A stretch of DNA of 64,000 nt from SVEL01 sp017381055 (GCA_036307185.1 JAXJYC010000040.1:1-64000); one strand, 5' to 3'; positions 17,520-27,689 are shown, numbered from the stretch's first letter. Translations and numbers: made by a program. Notes: generated by a model not told the origin, from the sequence alone.

Positions 17520-18395
17520 CTAGAACATTCTTGCTATCATACTGTCACTACCTTTTACCAATCCCGAAATAACAATTGGTGTTATTGCTGATTGAACGGT
17601 TATCATTACACATTTATAAATATCGCTTGTACCACTTAAGTTGAAACTTACAAGGTTTGTACATAAAGATACGCCTGTTTTTACTGCTATAATCATGACC
17701 GCACCCGATATACAGAATCCAAAAAACGTCTTCATATACTGAAACATACTCCTTGAAATCTCATGACCTCCGGCTCCCATTGCTACACCGATTCCGGCAA
17801 ATGGCAAGATAATAAGTGGTTTTAAAATTCTTTGGAATGCACAGCTGATAATTGAAATACAGCTTGCTACCATAATGAAAATAAGGATTAATCCGGCAAG
17901 CATAAATACTAAGCTGCAGCCTACTACACTCCATAGTTCTGAAAACCATTCGCCACTAAGCTCAAAGTCCGGTAGTTCCAAGCAATCCTCTATGATGTCT
18001 TCTAAATCACCACTCATGGATAACGTATATCCTGTGGTTGCTGAAATTCTTCCTGTGATACCATCTGCAAAATCCATAATGTAACCCATAATGCTCCACA
18101 GATTTGCAGCCACAAATAAAATCATGCAGTACTTTAATGTATCCATCAAAAAGCGTTGAAGCTGTTGCTCTGGTGGCGAACTTACCACTGTCTTATAAAG
18201 TGCTATGATAAAAAATACCGTTGCTATCGGAATGGTTGCATCACTTATGGCATTGAAGATAGTGTGTACTGTTGCATATGGCGTTCCTCCACCTGCCACC
18301 TTCGGGCTTGTGGTAAAGAGCGTCATTGCAATATTCATAAGAGCATTCCAAATGGCAAATGCTGCGTTATATAACGCTTTAACTACTCCTTCCAT
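17520..18395 (-). CDS. VirB6/TrbL-like polytopic membrane protein
   Basis: 291 residues with at least six hydrophobic segments (about 50-70, 90-115, 150-185, 190-210, 220-245, 255-280) and a Gly/Ala-rich loop (FAGIGVAMGAGGHEISRS). This is the profile of VirB6/TrbL channel proteins in Gram-positive conjugation systems. ATG at 18395 follows GGAAAGGAG by 6 nt; the longer TTG-start frame is unlikely. Follows the VirB2-like pilin gene. Confidence 0.75.
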   Translation of the reverse strand: MEGVVKALYNAAFAIWNALMNIAMTLFTTSPKVAGGGTPYATVHTIFNAISDATIPIATVFFIIALYKTVVSSPPEQQLQRFLMDTLKYCMILFVAANLWSIMGYIMDFADGITGRISATTGYTLSMSGDLEDIIEDCLELPDFELSGEWFSELWSVVGCSLVFMLAGLILIFIMVASCISIISCAFQRILKPLIILPFAGIGVAMGAGGHEISRSMFQYMKTFFGFCISGAVMIIAVKTGVSLCTNLVSFNLSGTSDIYKCVMITVQSAITPIVISGLVKGSDSMIARMF

Positions 18396-18451
18396 TTTCT
18401 CTCCTTTCCGACAAAATCCCGGCAAGAAAACTTCTTACCGGGACTTCTCTA

Positions 18452-18718
18452 CTATGACAATGCTGCTACTAATGCACTAAGTCCCATCAAAACGCCGCCT
18501 GCAACTACGGAATACACTGCCTGGTGTTCTCCCTGCTGGTCCATCTGACGGAATGCCATAGCAAACTTGATACCACCATACACAAGCATTACCGCACCGA
18601 TTGCACTACCAAGTGTGATAAGTACTCCCTTAAGTGAATTGATTGCTCTTGTGTAAGATGTTGCTGCCGCCAACATTGGCTGTGCAGCTGCCATAACTCT
18701 TGTTGTAATTCCTGTCAT
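18452..18718 (-). CDS. VirB2-like small membrane protein
   Basis: 88 residues with two membrane helices (LKGVLITLGSAIGAVMLVYG and VVAGGVLMGLSALVAAL) separated by a polar loop (RQMDQQGEHQA). This is the TrbC/VirB2 pilin layout, also called Maff2-type in Clostridia. First gene of the second transfer operon; box copy 2 lies 42 nt upstream. ATG at 18718 follows AAGGAGG. Confidence 0.75.
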   Translation of the reverse strand: MTGITTRVMAAAQPMLAAATSYTRAINSLKGVLITLGSAIGAVMLVYGGIKFAMAFRQMDQQGEHQAVYSVVAGGVLMGLSALVAALS

Positions 18719-18759
18719 TTCTTTGTCCTCCTTGTGATTGATTTTTTTGCGGTCTTACA

Positions 18760-18795
18760 TATTTAATGTGGTATTGCTCTTTGCCTTTGCCTAAA
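18760..18795 (-). promoter_or_regulatory. ICE two-block box, copy 2 (before the VirB2/Tad operon)
   Basis: Minus strand: TTTAGGCAA (18795-18787), 13 nt, TACCACATTAAATA (18773-18760). One base differs from the consensus. It touches the stop codon of the VirD4 gene and is 42 nt before the VirB2-like start. Confidence 0.8.
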
Positions 18796-18796
18796 A

Positions 18797-21115
18797 TCAA
18801 TCACTGATTACTGAAATAAAATTTTTAATTGCTTCACATTCAGTATCAATGGGGAACAATTCGCATATAGCCTCTACGCTATAATCCTGCATAATAAGTG
18901 GGTGTAATGCCCTAATCTGACTCCTAGTATATTTACGTGCAAGTAATGTCTGTACCACTTTTGCACGCTCCTGATACTTCTTTGGATTTTCTCCTTCCTT
19001 GGCATAAATCGAAAAATCAATTGGTGCTTTGTCTGCCTGTCTCTCCTTATATGCCTCATAGTTCTTTTCCATCTGTACTCTTTCCGCCTTAGTCGGTGGA
19101 AAATTTTTTACTTCCTGCTTTGTTACGGTTGCCTTATATAAGCTTTCAATATCTTCCATCGTAAACCTTACGATATGCACACCATTATCCCTTAACCTCT
19201 TTGCCTCCGCTTGTGCTACCTCCTCGCTATAAACAAATGCTCTATCCTCTGCCCTACGCATCTTCCTAGTTGCAATTCGCTTCTTAGGGTCATATGGATT
19301 TGTTTTTCTACACAAAAGCTTTACGTAAGAAGTCTTTTCCATCTGACATTTCGTCTGATAAAGCGGGTCTGTACCTTTTACTACAATGGCGCATTCTCCG
19401 TCTTTCGTCATAGCAAAAATATCTTCTGCAGAAAGAAGTGGCTTTTGCATTACATCCTCTGAACGTGATGACTGCCCCTTATGGTCTTTTGCATCAGAAT
19501 CACTTGCCTTATGAATGGTCTGTGTACCAAAATGCTTACTTAAGTACTCACAAGAATCCATATCCGGCGCACCTAAAATATCAATAATTGCACAGTTACC
19601 AATTAAGTCCTTGTCCATATCAAACTTAGGGAACTTTCTCTTAAGCTGAATTAAGTTCTGCACAATAATAACTGCAGACATATTTCTGCTTCGCATAGTC
19701 GATAACTTTTCTACAAAGGAATCCGGCAATGTAACATTGGCAAATTCATCCATAAGGAATGTAAGATGCTGCGGCAATGTTTCATGAAGTGATGGGTCAA
19801 TCGCTGTCAAATGATATAACTCATCAAAGAACAGTGAATAAACCATCGAAGGAATCCAGTCATAATAACGCTTATCTTCACTTGTTACGATAAAAAGGAT
19901 TCTCTTTCCGGTGCTACTATCCTCTGATTTCTCTGAATATCCAAAACTTTCCTTAATCTTGATTTCATCCTCAGACAATAAATCAATAACACATGGCAGT
20001 TTCATATATCTGCAGTGTGCATCCAGTGTTGCCACAATTGAAGATGTTGTCTCAAATGCTCCGTGATAGTACTTCTCCACTTCCTTAAATCCCGGCATTG
20101 GTGTATCATGATTTGTCTTCCAGTCAGAATTTGCTTTCTCAAATATCTTAAAAATGCCACCTTCTTTATTAAGAATCGTTCCATTCTTATCTGCATAAAC
20201 TGTTGTTGCATCAAGCAGCTTCACGAATGTCTTCCAATTCTGCTCTTCCTTTGGATAGTGGTAATGCATCAGATAGATGATACTTGTTAATAACACTTCC
20301 GCTGACTGTTCAAAGAACTGGTCGGAATTACCTTCGTTTTTCTCATCCACCGTTGACTTCATAAGAATGCCCGCAATCGACATAATGTCAGACTGGTTTC
20401 TGATATATCGAAACGGATTAAATCGAATCGACATCGGCATACTGTCTTCTGATTCCACATTCATTACCATTACTTCATACCCATTGTCTTCAAAATACTG
20501 ACCGGTCTGTTTGTAAAGCTCTCCTTTCGGATCAGTTACAAGAAAATTTCCGCATAACTGACTTAAAAGTGGACGTGCTAATCTAAATGACTTACCTGAA
20601 CCCGGAGGCCCTACAACCAACATATTTAGGTTCGATGTCTTAACATTGTCGATTGATAAATACACATCTTCCGCAAGCCAATAGTTCTTGGTGTTTACCT
20701 TAAGTGGTGCCGCTAATTTTACATCTCCGGTATTTACAACCACTTCATTCTTCTCATCATGATTTGCAAATTCCTTGGTAAAGAGCTTCGCATCGCCCCA
20801 CTTGGCAACACCATATTCCTCTCCGGCAAATGGATGTTCAATCTTTGTAAATATCAGAATGAATGCAAGCGAAAATCCTATCCAATATGTACCGATAAAA
20901 ATAGGCGTTGCAGGAGTAACCCCAACTAAGAAATGCTTCTGAATAATGATAAATTCAGTAAACGCATTCATAAATTCATTGAAGTTATTCCCATCCATCC
21001 AGACAGCTCCACACAGATATCCAAAGTAAATACAGATAAGACTGCCAATCACATAAATCGCAAGCGTCTTTTTTATGGTTCTCGTTTTCTTTTTAATCTG
21101 TCTTCTTCTAGCCAT
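18797..21115 (-). CDS. virD4: VirD4/TraG-type coupling protein
   Basis: 772 residues. Two N-terminal membrane helices (about 17-38 and 70-92), then a TraG/VirD4 ATPase: Walker A GPPGSGKS at 169-176, FLVTDPKGELY, Walker B FLMDEFANV, and the QNLIQLKRKFP region. It brings the relaxase-DNA complex to the channel. ATG at 21115 follows an AAAGTAGG site. Last gene of the operon that begins at 27605. Confidence 0.94.
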   Translation of the reverse strand: MARRRQIKKKTRTIKKTLAIYVIGSLICIYFGYLCGAVWMDGNNFNEFMNAFTEFIIIQKHFLVGVTPATPIFIGTYWIGFSLAFILIFTKIEHPFAGEEYGVAKWGDAKLFTKEFANHDEKNEVVVNTGDVKLAAPLKVNTKNYWLAEDVYLSIDNVKTSNLNMLVVGPPGSGKSFRLARPLLSQLCGNFLVTDPKGELYKQTGQYFEDNGYEVMVMNVESEDSMPMSIRFNPFRYIRNQSDIMSIAGILMKSTVDEKNEGNSDQFFEQSAEVLLTSIIYLMHYHYPKEEQNWKTFVKLLDATTVYADKNGTILNKEGGIFKIFEKANSDWKTNHDTPMPGFKEVEKYYHGAFETTSSIVATLDAHCRYMKLPCVIDLLSEDEIKIKESFGYSEKSEDSSTGKRILFIVTSEDKRYYDWIPSMVYSLFFDELYHLTAIDPSLHETLPQHLTFLMDEFANVTLPDSFVEKLSTMRSRNMSAVIIVQNLIQLKRKFPKFDMDKDLIGNCAIIDILGAPDMDSCEYLSKHFGTQTIHKASDSDAKDHKGQSSRSEDVMQKPLLSAEDIFAMTKDGECAIVVKGTDPLYQTKCQMEKTSYVKLLCRKTNPYDPKKRIATRKMRRAEDRAFVYSEEVAQAEAKRLRDNGVHIVRFTMEDIESLYKATVTKQEVKNFPPTKAERVQMEKNYEAYKERQADKAPIDFSIYAKEGENPKKYQERAKVVQTLLARKYTRSQIRALHPLIMQDYSVEAICELFPIDTECEAIKNFISVISD

Positions 21116-21121
21116 AGGCAC

Positions 21122-22573
21122 CTACTTTCTGCCTCGGGCTGCAGCTCTTGCCTGTACACCTTCCGATTTGACATTCATTTCCTCAATAACATCTGCACCT
21201 TTAAGCTCCTTATAACTTCCATCCGGTCTTTCCATACGATAAACAGCATCCTCTTTAAGTGATACGACTGCTGTTTCAGAATCCATCTTTTCTACTGTGA
21301 TTCCTTCTACTAAACCTTCTGCTAGTTCTAAGGATATAATCATTTCCCCACTTGGCATAATCGCAGTTGCAGGTACTACAATAGTTGTGTACTGTGCACG
21401 TTCATAACCTTCCCTTAAGTCTCTGCGTTCCTTTGCATCCTTAATAAATTCTTCTGCCTCTTTACTGCTTGCTACAACTTCCTCATCCTTACCTTTTTCT
21501 TCGCCCGACTGTTCACGGGCAGACTTAAAATTTCTCTCTAATACGTCAAGGTAAGCTACCATTCTCTCCTTGCCATGAATTGCAGTTGTCGGTGCATCTG
21601 CCACCATTCCAGATTCCTTAAGCAAGTTAGGAAGCTGCTCTTTCCAAGTCTCTTCTGTAAATCCTTTGTCCGAAAAGACAATCTCTTTTTCTGCATTATC
21701 CCCACTTGTTACGTGATAAGTTGAATACACAATACCCTGCTCATCCACAGAGAAATCTCTTTTGATGGTGTACACTGTGTCATCTTCTGCCACCTGACTG
21801 TAATAAATCTCTCCGCTATCTGGCACTAATCCCTCATCTCTAATTGGATACATACACTCATATGGCATAAATTCCTTAACCAAACTGCAGGTCTGCATCT
21901 GCTCAAAAGCTTCATCCATATCTTTCTCCAATACAGTTCCCTGACCCTGCTTAAGATACTCTGCAAACTCAATGATGTTATCGTTATTAAGTTTCTGCTG
22001 AGATTCTTCTAAAAGTTCATGGTTCTGACCTCTTGCTTCCTCCAATGCAGCAAGTTCTTTCTCTGCCTCTGCCTTTTCTTCCTCTGATTCTGCAGACTCT
22101 ATTTTCTCTTTTAATTCTGCAATTTTTGCATCATAATCTTTCTCTTTATCCTCTTCCCTACTGATACGTGCATTCATAAAAGACTTAATCTGTTCCTGAT
22201 GTACTCCCATATCCTGGGCACATACTGCCACCGGAATGTAATCATCATTTGGATTTAAGTCTGGCATAATACAATAGCGAAGCTTATGTTCTGAACAATA
22301 ATATTCAAACGGAGAAATCATCTCGTCGCCGATCCTAACGGTTGGCTCAAACATCTCTTTTGGAAATTCCAAAAGTGGTGGTGCACCCTCTGATACTTTC
22401 TGCAGCTTATCCCATGAGATATTGCCGGGTGCCTTTAAATATTTCTGATAGCTCCAGTCACCCATCTTCACAATGAATTTTGCTACCATTGCTATCATTT
22501 CCTTTGTACCTTTTACAAGGTAATAAACTCCTCTACATTCAAGTTCTACAACCTGACTAATTTCATCTGCCAT
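21122..22573 (-). CDS. Coiled-coil protein, possibly PcfB-like
   Basis: 483 residues. The N-terminal 60 residues (ISQVVELECRGVYYLVKGTKEMIAM) resemble DUF3801/PcfB accessory proteins of relaxosomes. A strong coiled coil runs about 140-195 (Glu/Lys/Ala-rich), then a mostly beta domain not recognised. No membrane segment. It sits immediately upstream of VirD4, where PcfB-type proteins are usual. The PcfB link is tentative. Confidence 0.5.
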   Translation of the reverse strand: MADEISQVVELECRGVYYLVKGTKEMIAMVAKFIVKMGDWSYQKYLKAPGNISWDKLQKVSEGAPPLLEFPKEMFEPTVRIGDEMISPFEYYCSEHKLRYCIMPDLNPNDDYIPVAVCAQDMGVHQEQIKSFMNARISREEDKEKDYDAKIAELKEKIESAESEEEKAEAEKELAALEEARGQNHELLEESQQKLNNDNIIEFAEYLKQGQGTVLEKDMDEAFEQMQTCSLVKEFMPYECMYPIRDEGLVPDSGEIYYSQVAEDDTVYTIKRDFSVDEQGIVYSTYHVTSGDNAEKEIVFSDKGFTEETWKEQLPNLLKESGMVADAPTTAIHGKERMVAYLDVLERNFKSAREQSGEEKGKDEEVVASSKEAEEFIKDAKERRDLREGYERAQYTTIVVPATAIMPSGEMIISLELAEGLVEGITVEKMDSETAVVSLKEDAVYRMERPDGSYKELKGADVIEEMNVKSEGVQARAAARGRK

Positions 22574-22586
22574 TTCTCTTCCTCCT

Positions 22587-23903
22587 CTAGTTTGGTCTGA
22601 TAACCATAATTGCGTTTTCTGTTCTTAGTTCCTGTAGCACTACTCCATACGTGGAATTAAGTGCCTCTACACACAGGCCATCTCCTATGTAGATGGCTAC
22701 GTGATAAATTCCTAAATACCTGCCATTTGCATTGCCCCCGTAATAAACCAAATCTCCGGGCTTCATATTACTTACAGTCATTACTTCTAAGCCTCTCTCA
22801 TCCATTATTCGTGCCCCTTCTGCAGCACTTGGAACCGTACCGGCTCCATAACTTATATCAACCCCTGCAGCTTGCCACGAATAATAAGCAAGTGAACTGC
22901 AGTCATATGCACTACCACTGCATCTGTCAGATTGACTATATGGATAACCCACTTTTGACATGGCATATCTGACTACAGCCTCTTGGTCTTCGTCCAACGT
23001 AATATCCGCTAAAATCTCATCTATCTCATCCTCCGATAGAGAGTAGTCATAAAAGATTTCCTCTTCGAAAGTAAACCAAGATAAAAATTCATCTATTGCA
23101 TTTGATACTGCCTGAATAGGCGATAATACCTGAACCAAAATAGCTACAATCATAACAACCACCATAATGATTCCACTAAATACCAGCACATAAGGTGCAA
23201 TTGCAGCTGCTATATATGAAATGAACTTTTTTAAATAAGTCATTGGATTGATAACATCAAGTACAGCTCCTACCACTCCCTTATTCCCATCCGTAAAAGC
23301 ATTTCCACTGATATCTCCGTTATTGGCAAGCTCATTGGATAAGTCCTTTTTTCCCTTAAGGAAATTGGCAACTGACATCTTTGTTGCTGCCTTTTTCTTT
23401 GAATCAGATTTTTTCTTATTCTTTGAATCCTTTTCCTTTTTAGCTTCCTTAAGCTCCGTTTTTCTGCCCTCTATCCTAGTTCGCTCTCCACTACAGAAAC
23501 GTTCCTCGCTTTGCAAACTGGCTCTTGTCTTATCCGCCTCTTCCTTTTTCATCTGACCTGCAGCAAGCTTTGACTGAAACGCCTGCTGTTCTATTTGAAG
23601 TTTTTCTTCTCGAACCTTTAATGCCTTATCCTCTGCCTTTAAAGCTTTAAGTTCTAGCTTTGTATCTTTATCAAAGGTAGGATTTGACTTTTCAAATGCC
23701 TTTATTTCTTCCTTTAATACTTTCGCTTCTGACTTGTCCTTATCTGCAGAATGCCGGACTATTCTCTCTAGTCCGGCATCCATCTTTGCGTTTGCATCTT
23801 CCTCAGATGATGCAAATACCGCCTCATCTGCAATAAATCTTGTCATGGAATCCGTAAAGTGCGTTCTCTTCTCAAAGGTTCTCTCACTACTCTTAAATGC
23901 CAT
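22587..23903 (-). CDS. NlpC/P60 cell-wall hydrolase of the secretion system
   Basis: 438 residues. N-terminal half is a charged coiled coil (about 50-165) with a Lys/Ser-rich linker, then a membrane helix (about 235-265) and a C-terminal NlpC/P60 domain with catalytic Cys near 337 (YDCSSLAYYSW) and His near 401 (HVAIYIGDG). VirB1-like: opens peptidoglycan for the channel. ATG at 23903 follows GGTGG; the start overlaps the VirB4 end by 11 bp. Confidence 0.88.
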   Translation of the reverse strand: MAFKSSERTFEKRTHFTDSMTRFIADEAVFASSEEDANAKMDAGLERIVRHSADKDKSEAKVLKEEIKAFEKSNPTFDKDTKLELKALKAEDKALKVREEKLQIEQQAFQSKLAAGQMKKEEADKTRASLQSEERFCSGERTRIEGRKTELKEAKKEKDSKNKKKSDSKKKAATKMSVANFLKGKKDLSNELANNGDISGNAFTDGNKGVVGAVLDVINPMTYLKKFISYIAAAIAPYVLVFSGIIMVVVMIVAILVQVLSPIQAVSNAIDEFLSWFTFEEEIFYDYSLSEDEIDEILADITLDEDQEAVVRYAMSKVGYPYSQSDRCSGSAYDCSSLAYYSWQAAGVDISYGAGTVPSAAEGARIMDERGLEVMTVSNMKPGDLVYYGGNANGRYLGIYHVAIYIGDGLCVEALNSTYGVVLQELRTENAIMVIRPN

Positions 23904-26385
23904 AACTACCACCATCCGTATTCACAATCTTGTAAATGTCACTTTCCTTACTCATTCGAAGGTCAAAAGGAACTGTGACCGGACCCATCTTAAGAAGTCC
24001 TGTACCACTCGCAGCATTATCTACAAAGTTAAACATTGCAGGAGAAATACTTGGTAAAAACTCCATCAGCTTGTTCTTATCAATCGTAGACTGTGATAAC
24101 AACGTAAAACATTCCGTATTGGATAAGATTGCTGATAACTTTCCACCGTTATCGTTGTTAAGAAGGTCTGTCATATTCTGTGTGATACCGGTTAAGATTC
24201 CGTTCATCTTACGTACTTCTTTCCAAAGCTTCAGCACGAAATTTGCCACCTGCTCAATGCCTAAAAGCTCATGGAACTCATCAATATAAAGATGTGTCCA
24301 TCTGCCTTTCGCAGCATTCTCCTTAAGCTTTCCTTTGATTGTCTCCATCATGATTAACATACTTGTGATACGTAAATTATCCTTTAGCCCTGAAATATCA
24401 ATGACAATAAATCGGTTACTTAAATCCACATTTGTTCTGTGATTGAATAAGTTAAGCGAACCATTTACGAATATCTCCATAGCAGCTGCTAAATGAGTTC
24501 CTAAATTACTTCCCTCATCCATAAGTCCTTGGTAAATATCCTGCAGTGTTGGTGAATATGCTCTTACCTGCTCTTCCTCTGAAAGATTGGTTGAAAGTGC
24601 TACGCTACTTACACTGCTTTTCATAAACTCTGGTACTTCAAAATCACTGGATGAATCCACTTCTCCGTTAAGCCTCTTTCTCATCGCATAATTTTCCGAG
24701 TACACCTTCTCAATAACACCATCTATGATGCCTTGCTCTTCCGGTGTGATCTCTCTTCGCAGACAACTTGATAGAAGCGATAAAATGAAATCTGCCTTAT
24801 CAGAAATGATTTCTCTAAGTTTCACATAATCTACACCAGTGAAATTTACATCCAATGGATTAATGAAACACTGTTTGCTTGCATCCACGGATATTACTGC
24901 TCCATCTACTGCAGCTGCAGTACCGATATATTCTCGCATCGGGTCTAACACAATAAACTGGTCTGTAGGATTTGCCACAAAGTTACAAATCATCTCTGTC
25001 TTACTTGCCATACTTTTTCCGGAACCGGACTGTCCAAGCGTCATACTATTTTTGTTTTTAAGTTTCTTCTTATTCGCAAAAATCGCATTCTGTGACAGCT
25101 GATTTACTCCGTAAAATGTTCCGTTTTCATCATTAAGTTCCTGTGTCTTATATGGCATGAACATTGCAAGGCAAGTAGATGATAAATTCACCACTCTCTT
25201 AAATTCCTGAATACCAAATGGAAACGTACTATTGATACCTTCCTTCTGCTTACCAAAACAGCCCTTTAATTTCAGAGACTTTAACCCTGCAATATTCGTT
25301 ATCTTTTGCTCTATCTGGTCTAATTCCTCCATTGTCTCTGCCAAAAACATAATCATAATAGTGGAATTAAAATAATGGTCGTCTAAGCTATCAAGCTCTT
25401 TTGAAAACTCATCTAACTTTTCCTTTTCTACTAAAAGCTTTGTGGAAGCGTCAGCAAGATAATCATTATTGTTACGATTTCTCTGCTTCTCGTTTTCAAT
25501 CTTCATACCAACCTTCATATACTTTCTTGCTATCTCCTGCTTGAAACCGGAAATGTCCAAAAGCTCATTGTTGACCGTGATAAAGCTTGTACAATTGATT
25601 TTTGAAAGTGATGTCAAAATATCCGATTCTAACGTCTTTGGATATTTGTCTATGTACATCACTTTTCCATATGCTCCATTTATCATGAAGCTCTCATTCT
25701 CAAACATTACGGATGCCGGAGAAATCACATTTAACCAGTCATGGTTACTCATAAGCTCTGTTTCAAAATCAAACTTATATCTGTTTGAGATTCCAATATG
25801 TGTGAAGTTGTACCACATCTGCATTCGCTCATTGATATCAACCGCACTCATTACAGAGCCTTGCATGCCATTTACCCCGATACCGATAAATGCTGAACGT
25901 ATCGCTCCTTCCATAGAAAAGAACGTACTCTTGGCATCTGACATATCCTCTGCCTTAATTGTCAGTGTCAGATAAATCGTCTGGTATAATCCCTGCTTTG
26001 CATCTGATACCTTTTCCTTTATTACTGCATTAAACGAACGTCTGATGTTATCGTGCTTATCTTCTAAAAGCGGATATAAAATCTTTTCGTTATACTCTTT
26101 CTCATCCACGTACTCACTGCCAATGGAATAAGCAAATCTACAAGGAATCGTTTTAATAATCTTGGAAAAGGCAATGATAATACTCTTTTTCTCTTCCTCT
26201 GTTACACCCGCAAAGTTGATATCACTTAGCTTGTAAAGCTTGGAATACTTATTACCTACAAGTTCAAAGATTCCACTATCATCAATACTTACTACGCTGA
26301 ATATCTCCTGCACAGATGCATATTCTTTGTACAGAGGTGTGTCGCATACTTTCGTCTGCTCATATTTTGTTTTTATTACTGGCAT
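23893..26385 (-). CDS. virB4: VirB4-type conjugation ATPase
   Basis: 830 residues. A CagE/VirB4 N-terminal domain, Walker A GQSGSGKS at 451-458, Walker B LYIDEFHELL and ITQNMTDLLNN in the C-terminal motor. Powers substrate transfer and pilus turnover at the inner membrane. ATG at 26385 follows GGAGG. Directly follows a gene for a VirB4-like N-terminal domain without motor (26376-27368), overlapping by about 10 bp. Confidence 0.94.
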   Translation of the reverse strand: MPVIKTKYEQTKVCDTPLYKEYASVQEIFSVVSIDDSGIFELVGNKYSKLYKLSDINFAGVTEEEKKSIIIAFSKIIKTIPCRFAYSIGSEYVDEKEYNEKILYPLLEDKHDNIRRSFNAVIKEKVSDAKQGLYQTIYLTLTIKAEDMSDAKSTFFSMEGAIRSAFIGIGVNGMQGSVMSAVDINERMQMWYNFTHIGISNRYKFDFETELMSNHDWLNVISPASVMFENESFMINGAYGKVMYIDKYPKTLESDILTSLSKINCTSFITVNNELLDISGFKQEIARKYMKVGMKIENEKQRNRNNNDYLADASTKLLVEKEKLDEFSKELDSLDDHYFNSTIMIMFLAETMEELDQIEQKITNIAGLKSLKLKGCFGKQKEGINSTFPFGIQEFKRVVNLSSTCLAMFMPYKTQELNDENGTFYGVNQLSQNAIFANKKKLKNKNSMTLGQSGSGKSMASKTEMICNFVANPTDQFIVLDPMREYIGTAAAVDGAVISVDASKQCFINPLDVNFTGVDYVKLREIISDKADFILSLLSSCLRREITPEEQGIIDGVIEKVYSENYAMRKRLNGEVDSSSDFEVPEFMKSSVSSVALSTNLSEEEQVRAYSPTLQDIYQGLMDEGSNLGTHLAAAMEIFVNGSLNLFNHRTNVDLSNRFIVIDISGLKDNLRITSMLIMMETIKGKLKENAAKGRWTHLYIDEFHELLGIEQVANFVLKLWKEVRKMNGILTGITQNMTDLLNNDNGGKLSAILSNTECFTLLSQSTIDKNKLMEFLPSISPAMFNFVDNAASGTGLLKMGPVTVPFDLRMSKESDIYKIVNTDGGSYGI

Positions 26386-27368
26386 AATCCACCTCCATAC
26401 ATTACTAAGTCACTTACTACATCCATATCTACATTTCGCATAACGCTATAATCCGTTATCCCTAAACCAATTACTGATTCCGCTGCTTTCTCCTGTGCAC
26501 CAAATGTAGGTGCTAGGGCGAATCCACAATTTGAAAACATAGTAATTAATGTCTTTTCGATGATCGCCCTGGCATCATCACTGTCGCAGCTAAAGAATAT
26601 AGAAACGGATGCATTTGCAAATTCATCACTCTTACCTGCAGAAATTCTTCTGTTATATCTCTGCTCTAAGGCTTGCGTGAAACTTTGCTTTAAGCTAATT
26701 CCCCTCAAATCGAGACTTACGTACATCAGACATCCAATATCACACAAGGAACGAAAAGGATTGATTGATAGATTGGATGGATACTGCATAATAATCATAC
26801 TTTCTCCATAAGAATCATTTACCTTTACAGAACCTGCCTCCGGCTTAAATACCGGAAAACACTCGCTCTTCCAATTCTTCTTTCCTCTTACCATGGATGC
26901 ATAAGAGAAGGGCTTACGCCCATCTCCCATGACTTCCATCATGGTTTCATCTACGGTTAATGGCTTAAGAAGAAATACCTTAGATAATGCCTCTTGGTCT
27001 TTTTCTATGTCTTTTCGCACATCGCCGTATATTTCTCCCTCTTCCATTACGGTCAAGAAAGTTTTATCTTGGCTTTTACTTCCAATTCTTGCTGTTATCC
27101 TCACTCTTCCTTTAAGTTCCCTAATCATTTCTGCGAAAAGGTCGCTCTCCGTTGTCTGCATCTGCCTTATCTCGTACACCCTCATCCATCGGTTTCCGGT
27201 AAGACGAAAGGCTCCCGATGGGTCAAATGACAATATCCCTAAAGATTCCGCCGTCTGCTTTGGTGTTGGAATTAGCATTTTGTTGGCTTCTTGGATTGCT
27301 TTTTTACGCTCCATTTCTGCCCTTTTTTCTGCTCTTTTTACTGCTTTCTCACCTTTCGTTCTTCCCAT
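26376..27368 (-). CDS. Standalone VirB4 N-terminal-domain paralogue
   Basis: 330 residues, no Walker motifs. The first 110 residues resemble VirB4's start: TAESLGILSFDPSGAFRLTG lines up with SVQEIFSVVSIDDSGIFELV, followed by a similar NRWMRVYEI / NKYSKLYKL stretch. A Lys/Arg-rich tail of about 30 residues precedes it. It may be a structural partner that binds the channel without hydrolysing ATP. Similarity was judged by eye. ATG at 27368 follows GGAGG. Confidence 0.65.
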   Translation of the reverse strand: MGRTKGEKAVKRAEKRAEMERKKAIQEANKMLIPTPKQTAESLGILSFDPSGAFRLTGNRWMRVYEIRQMQTTESDLFAEMIRELKGRVRITARIGSKSQDKTFLTVMEEGEIYGDVRKDIEKDQEALSKVFLLKPLTVDETMMEVMGDGRKPFSYASMVRGKKNWKSECFPVFKPEAGSVKVNDSYGESMIIMQYPSNLSINPFRSLCDIGCLMYVSLDLRGISLKQSFTQALEQRYNRRISAGKSDEFANASVSIFFSCDSDDARAIIEKTLITMFSNCGFALAPTFGAQEKAAESVIGLGITDYSVMRNVDMDVVSDLVMYGGGLCQ

Positions 27369-27377
27369 TTAGACCTC

Positions 27378-27605
27378 CTAGTTGTGACTGAACCAGTTGT
27401 TGATGAGTTCAGTAATTTTGTTCTGGAAGTTTGGAAGTAAAGTTCCGGTTCCAAAGATGTACAACAGACCTGCAATACCAGCTGCTACCGCAATGATGAT
27501 GAACATGATGATAATCTGGTCTACTGCCTCCTTCTTTTCGCTTAATGCGAATTTTGCACGAATCATAAGCTGATTCATTTTGTCTACTACTCTCTTCATA
27601 AACAT
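27378..27605 (-). CDS. Small pilin-like membrane protein (first gene of transfer operon)
   Basis: 75 residues. Basic start, then KKEAVDQIIIMFIIIAVAAG and one membrane helix to about residue 52, with a short C-terminal tail. The KKEA before the helix matches two pseudopilins at 12438 and 11872, so it may be the major pilin cut by the prepilin peptidase at 35182. ATG at 27605 or 27599, after AAGGAG. Lies 49 nt downstream of box copy 3. Confidence 0.65.
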   Translation of the reverse strand: MFMKRVVDKMNQLMIRAKFALSEKKEAVDQIIIMFIIIAVAAGIAGLLYIFGTGTLLPNFQNKITELINNWFSHN

Positions 27606-27653
27606 TTTTCTCCTTTCAGAAATTTATTTTTTTCGTAAGAATTTGCTCTTACA

Positions 27654-27689
27654 TATTTATTGTGGTAATGGTCGTTGCCTTTGCCTAAA
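27654..27689 (-). promoter_or_regulatory. ICE two-block box, copy 3 (before the VirB4/VirD4 operon)
   Basis: Minus strand: TTTAGGCAA (27689-27681), 13 nt, TACCACAATAAATA (27667-27654). Also shares the variable gap bases with copy 5 at 41980, so those two are nearly identical over 45 bp. Confidence 0.82.

Noticed and set aside
24839..26443. Plus-strand frames inside virB4
   Set aside because: Shadows of a well-supported gene on the other strand, without start signals.
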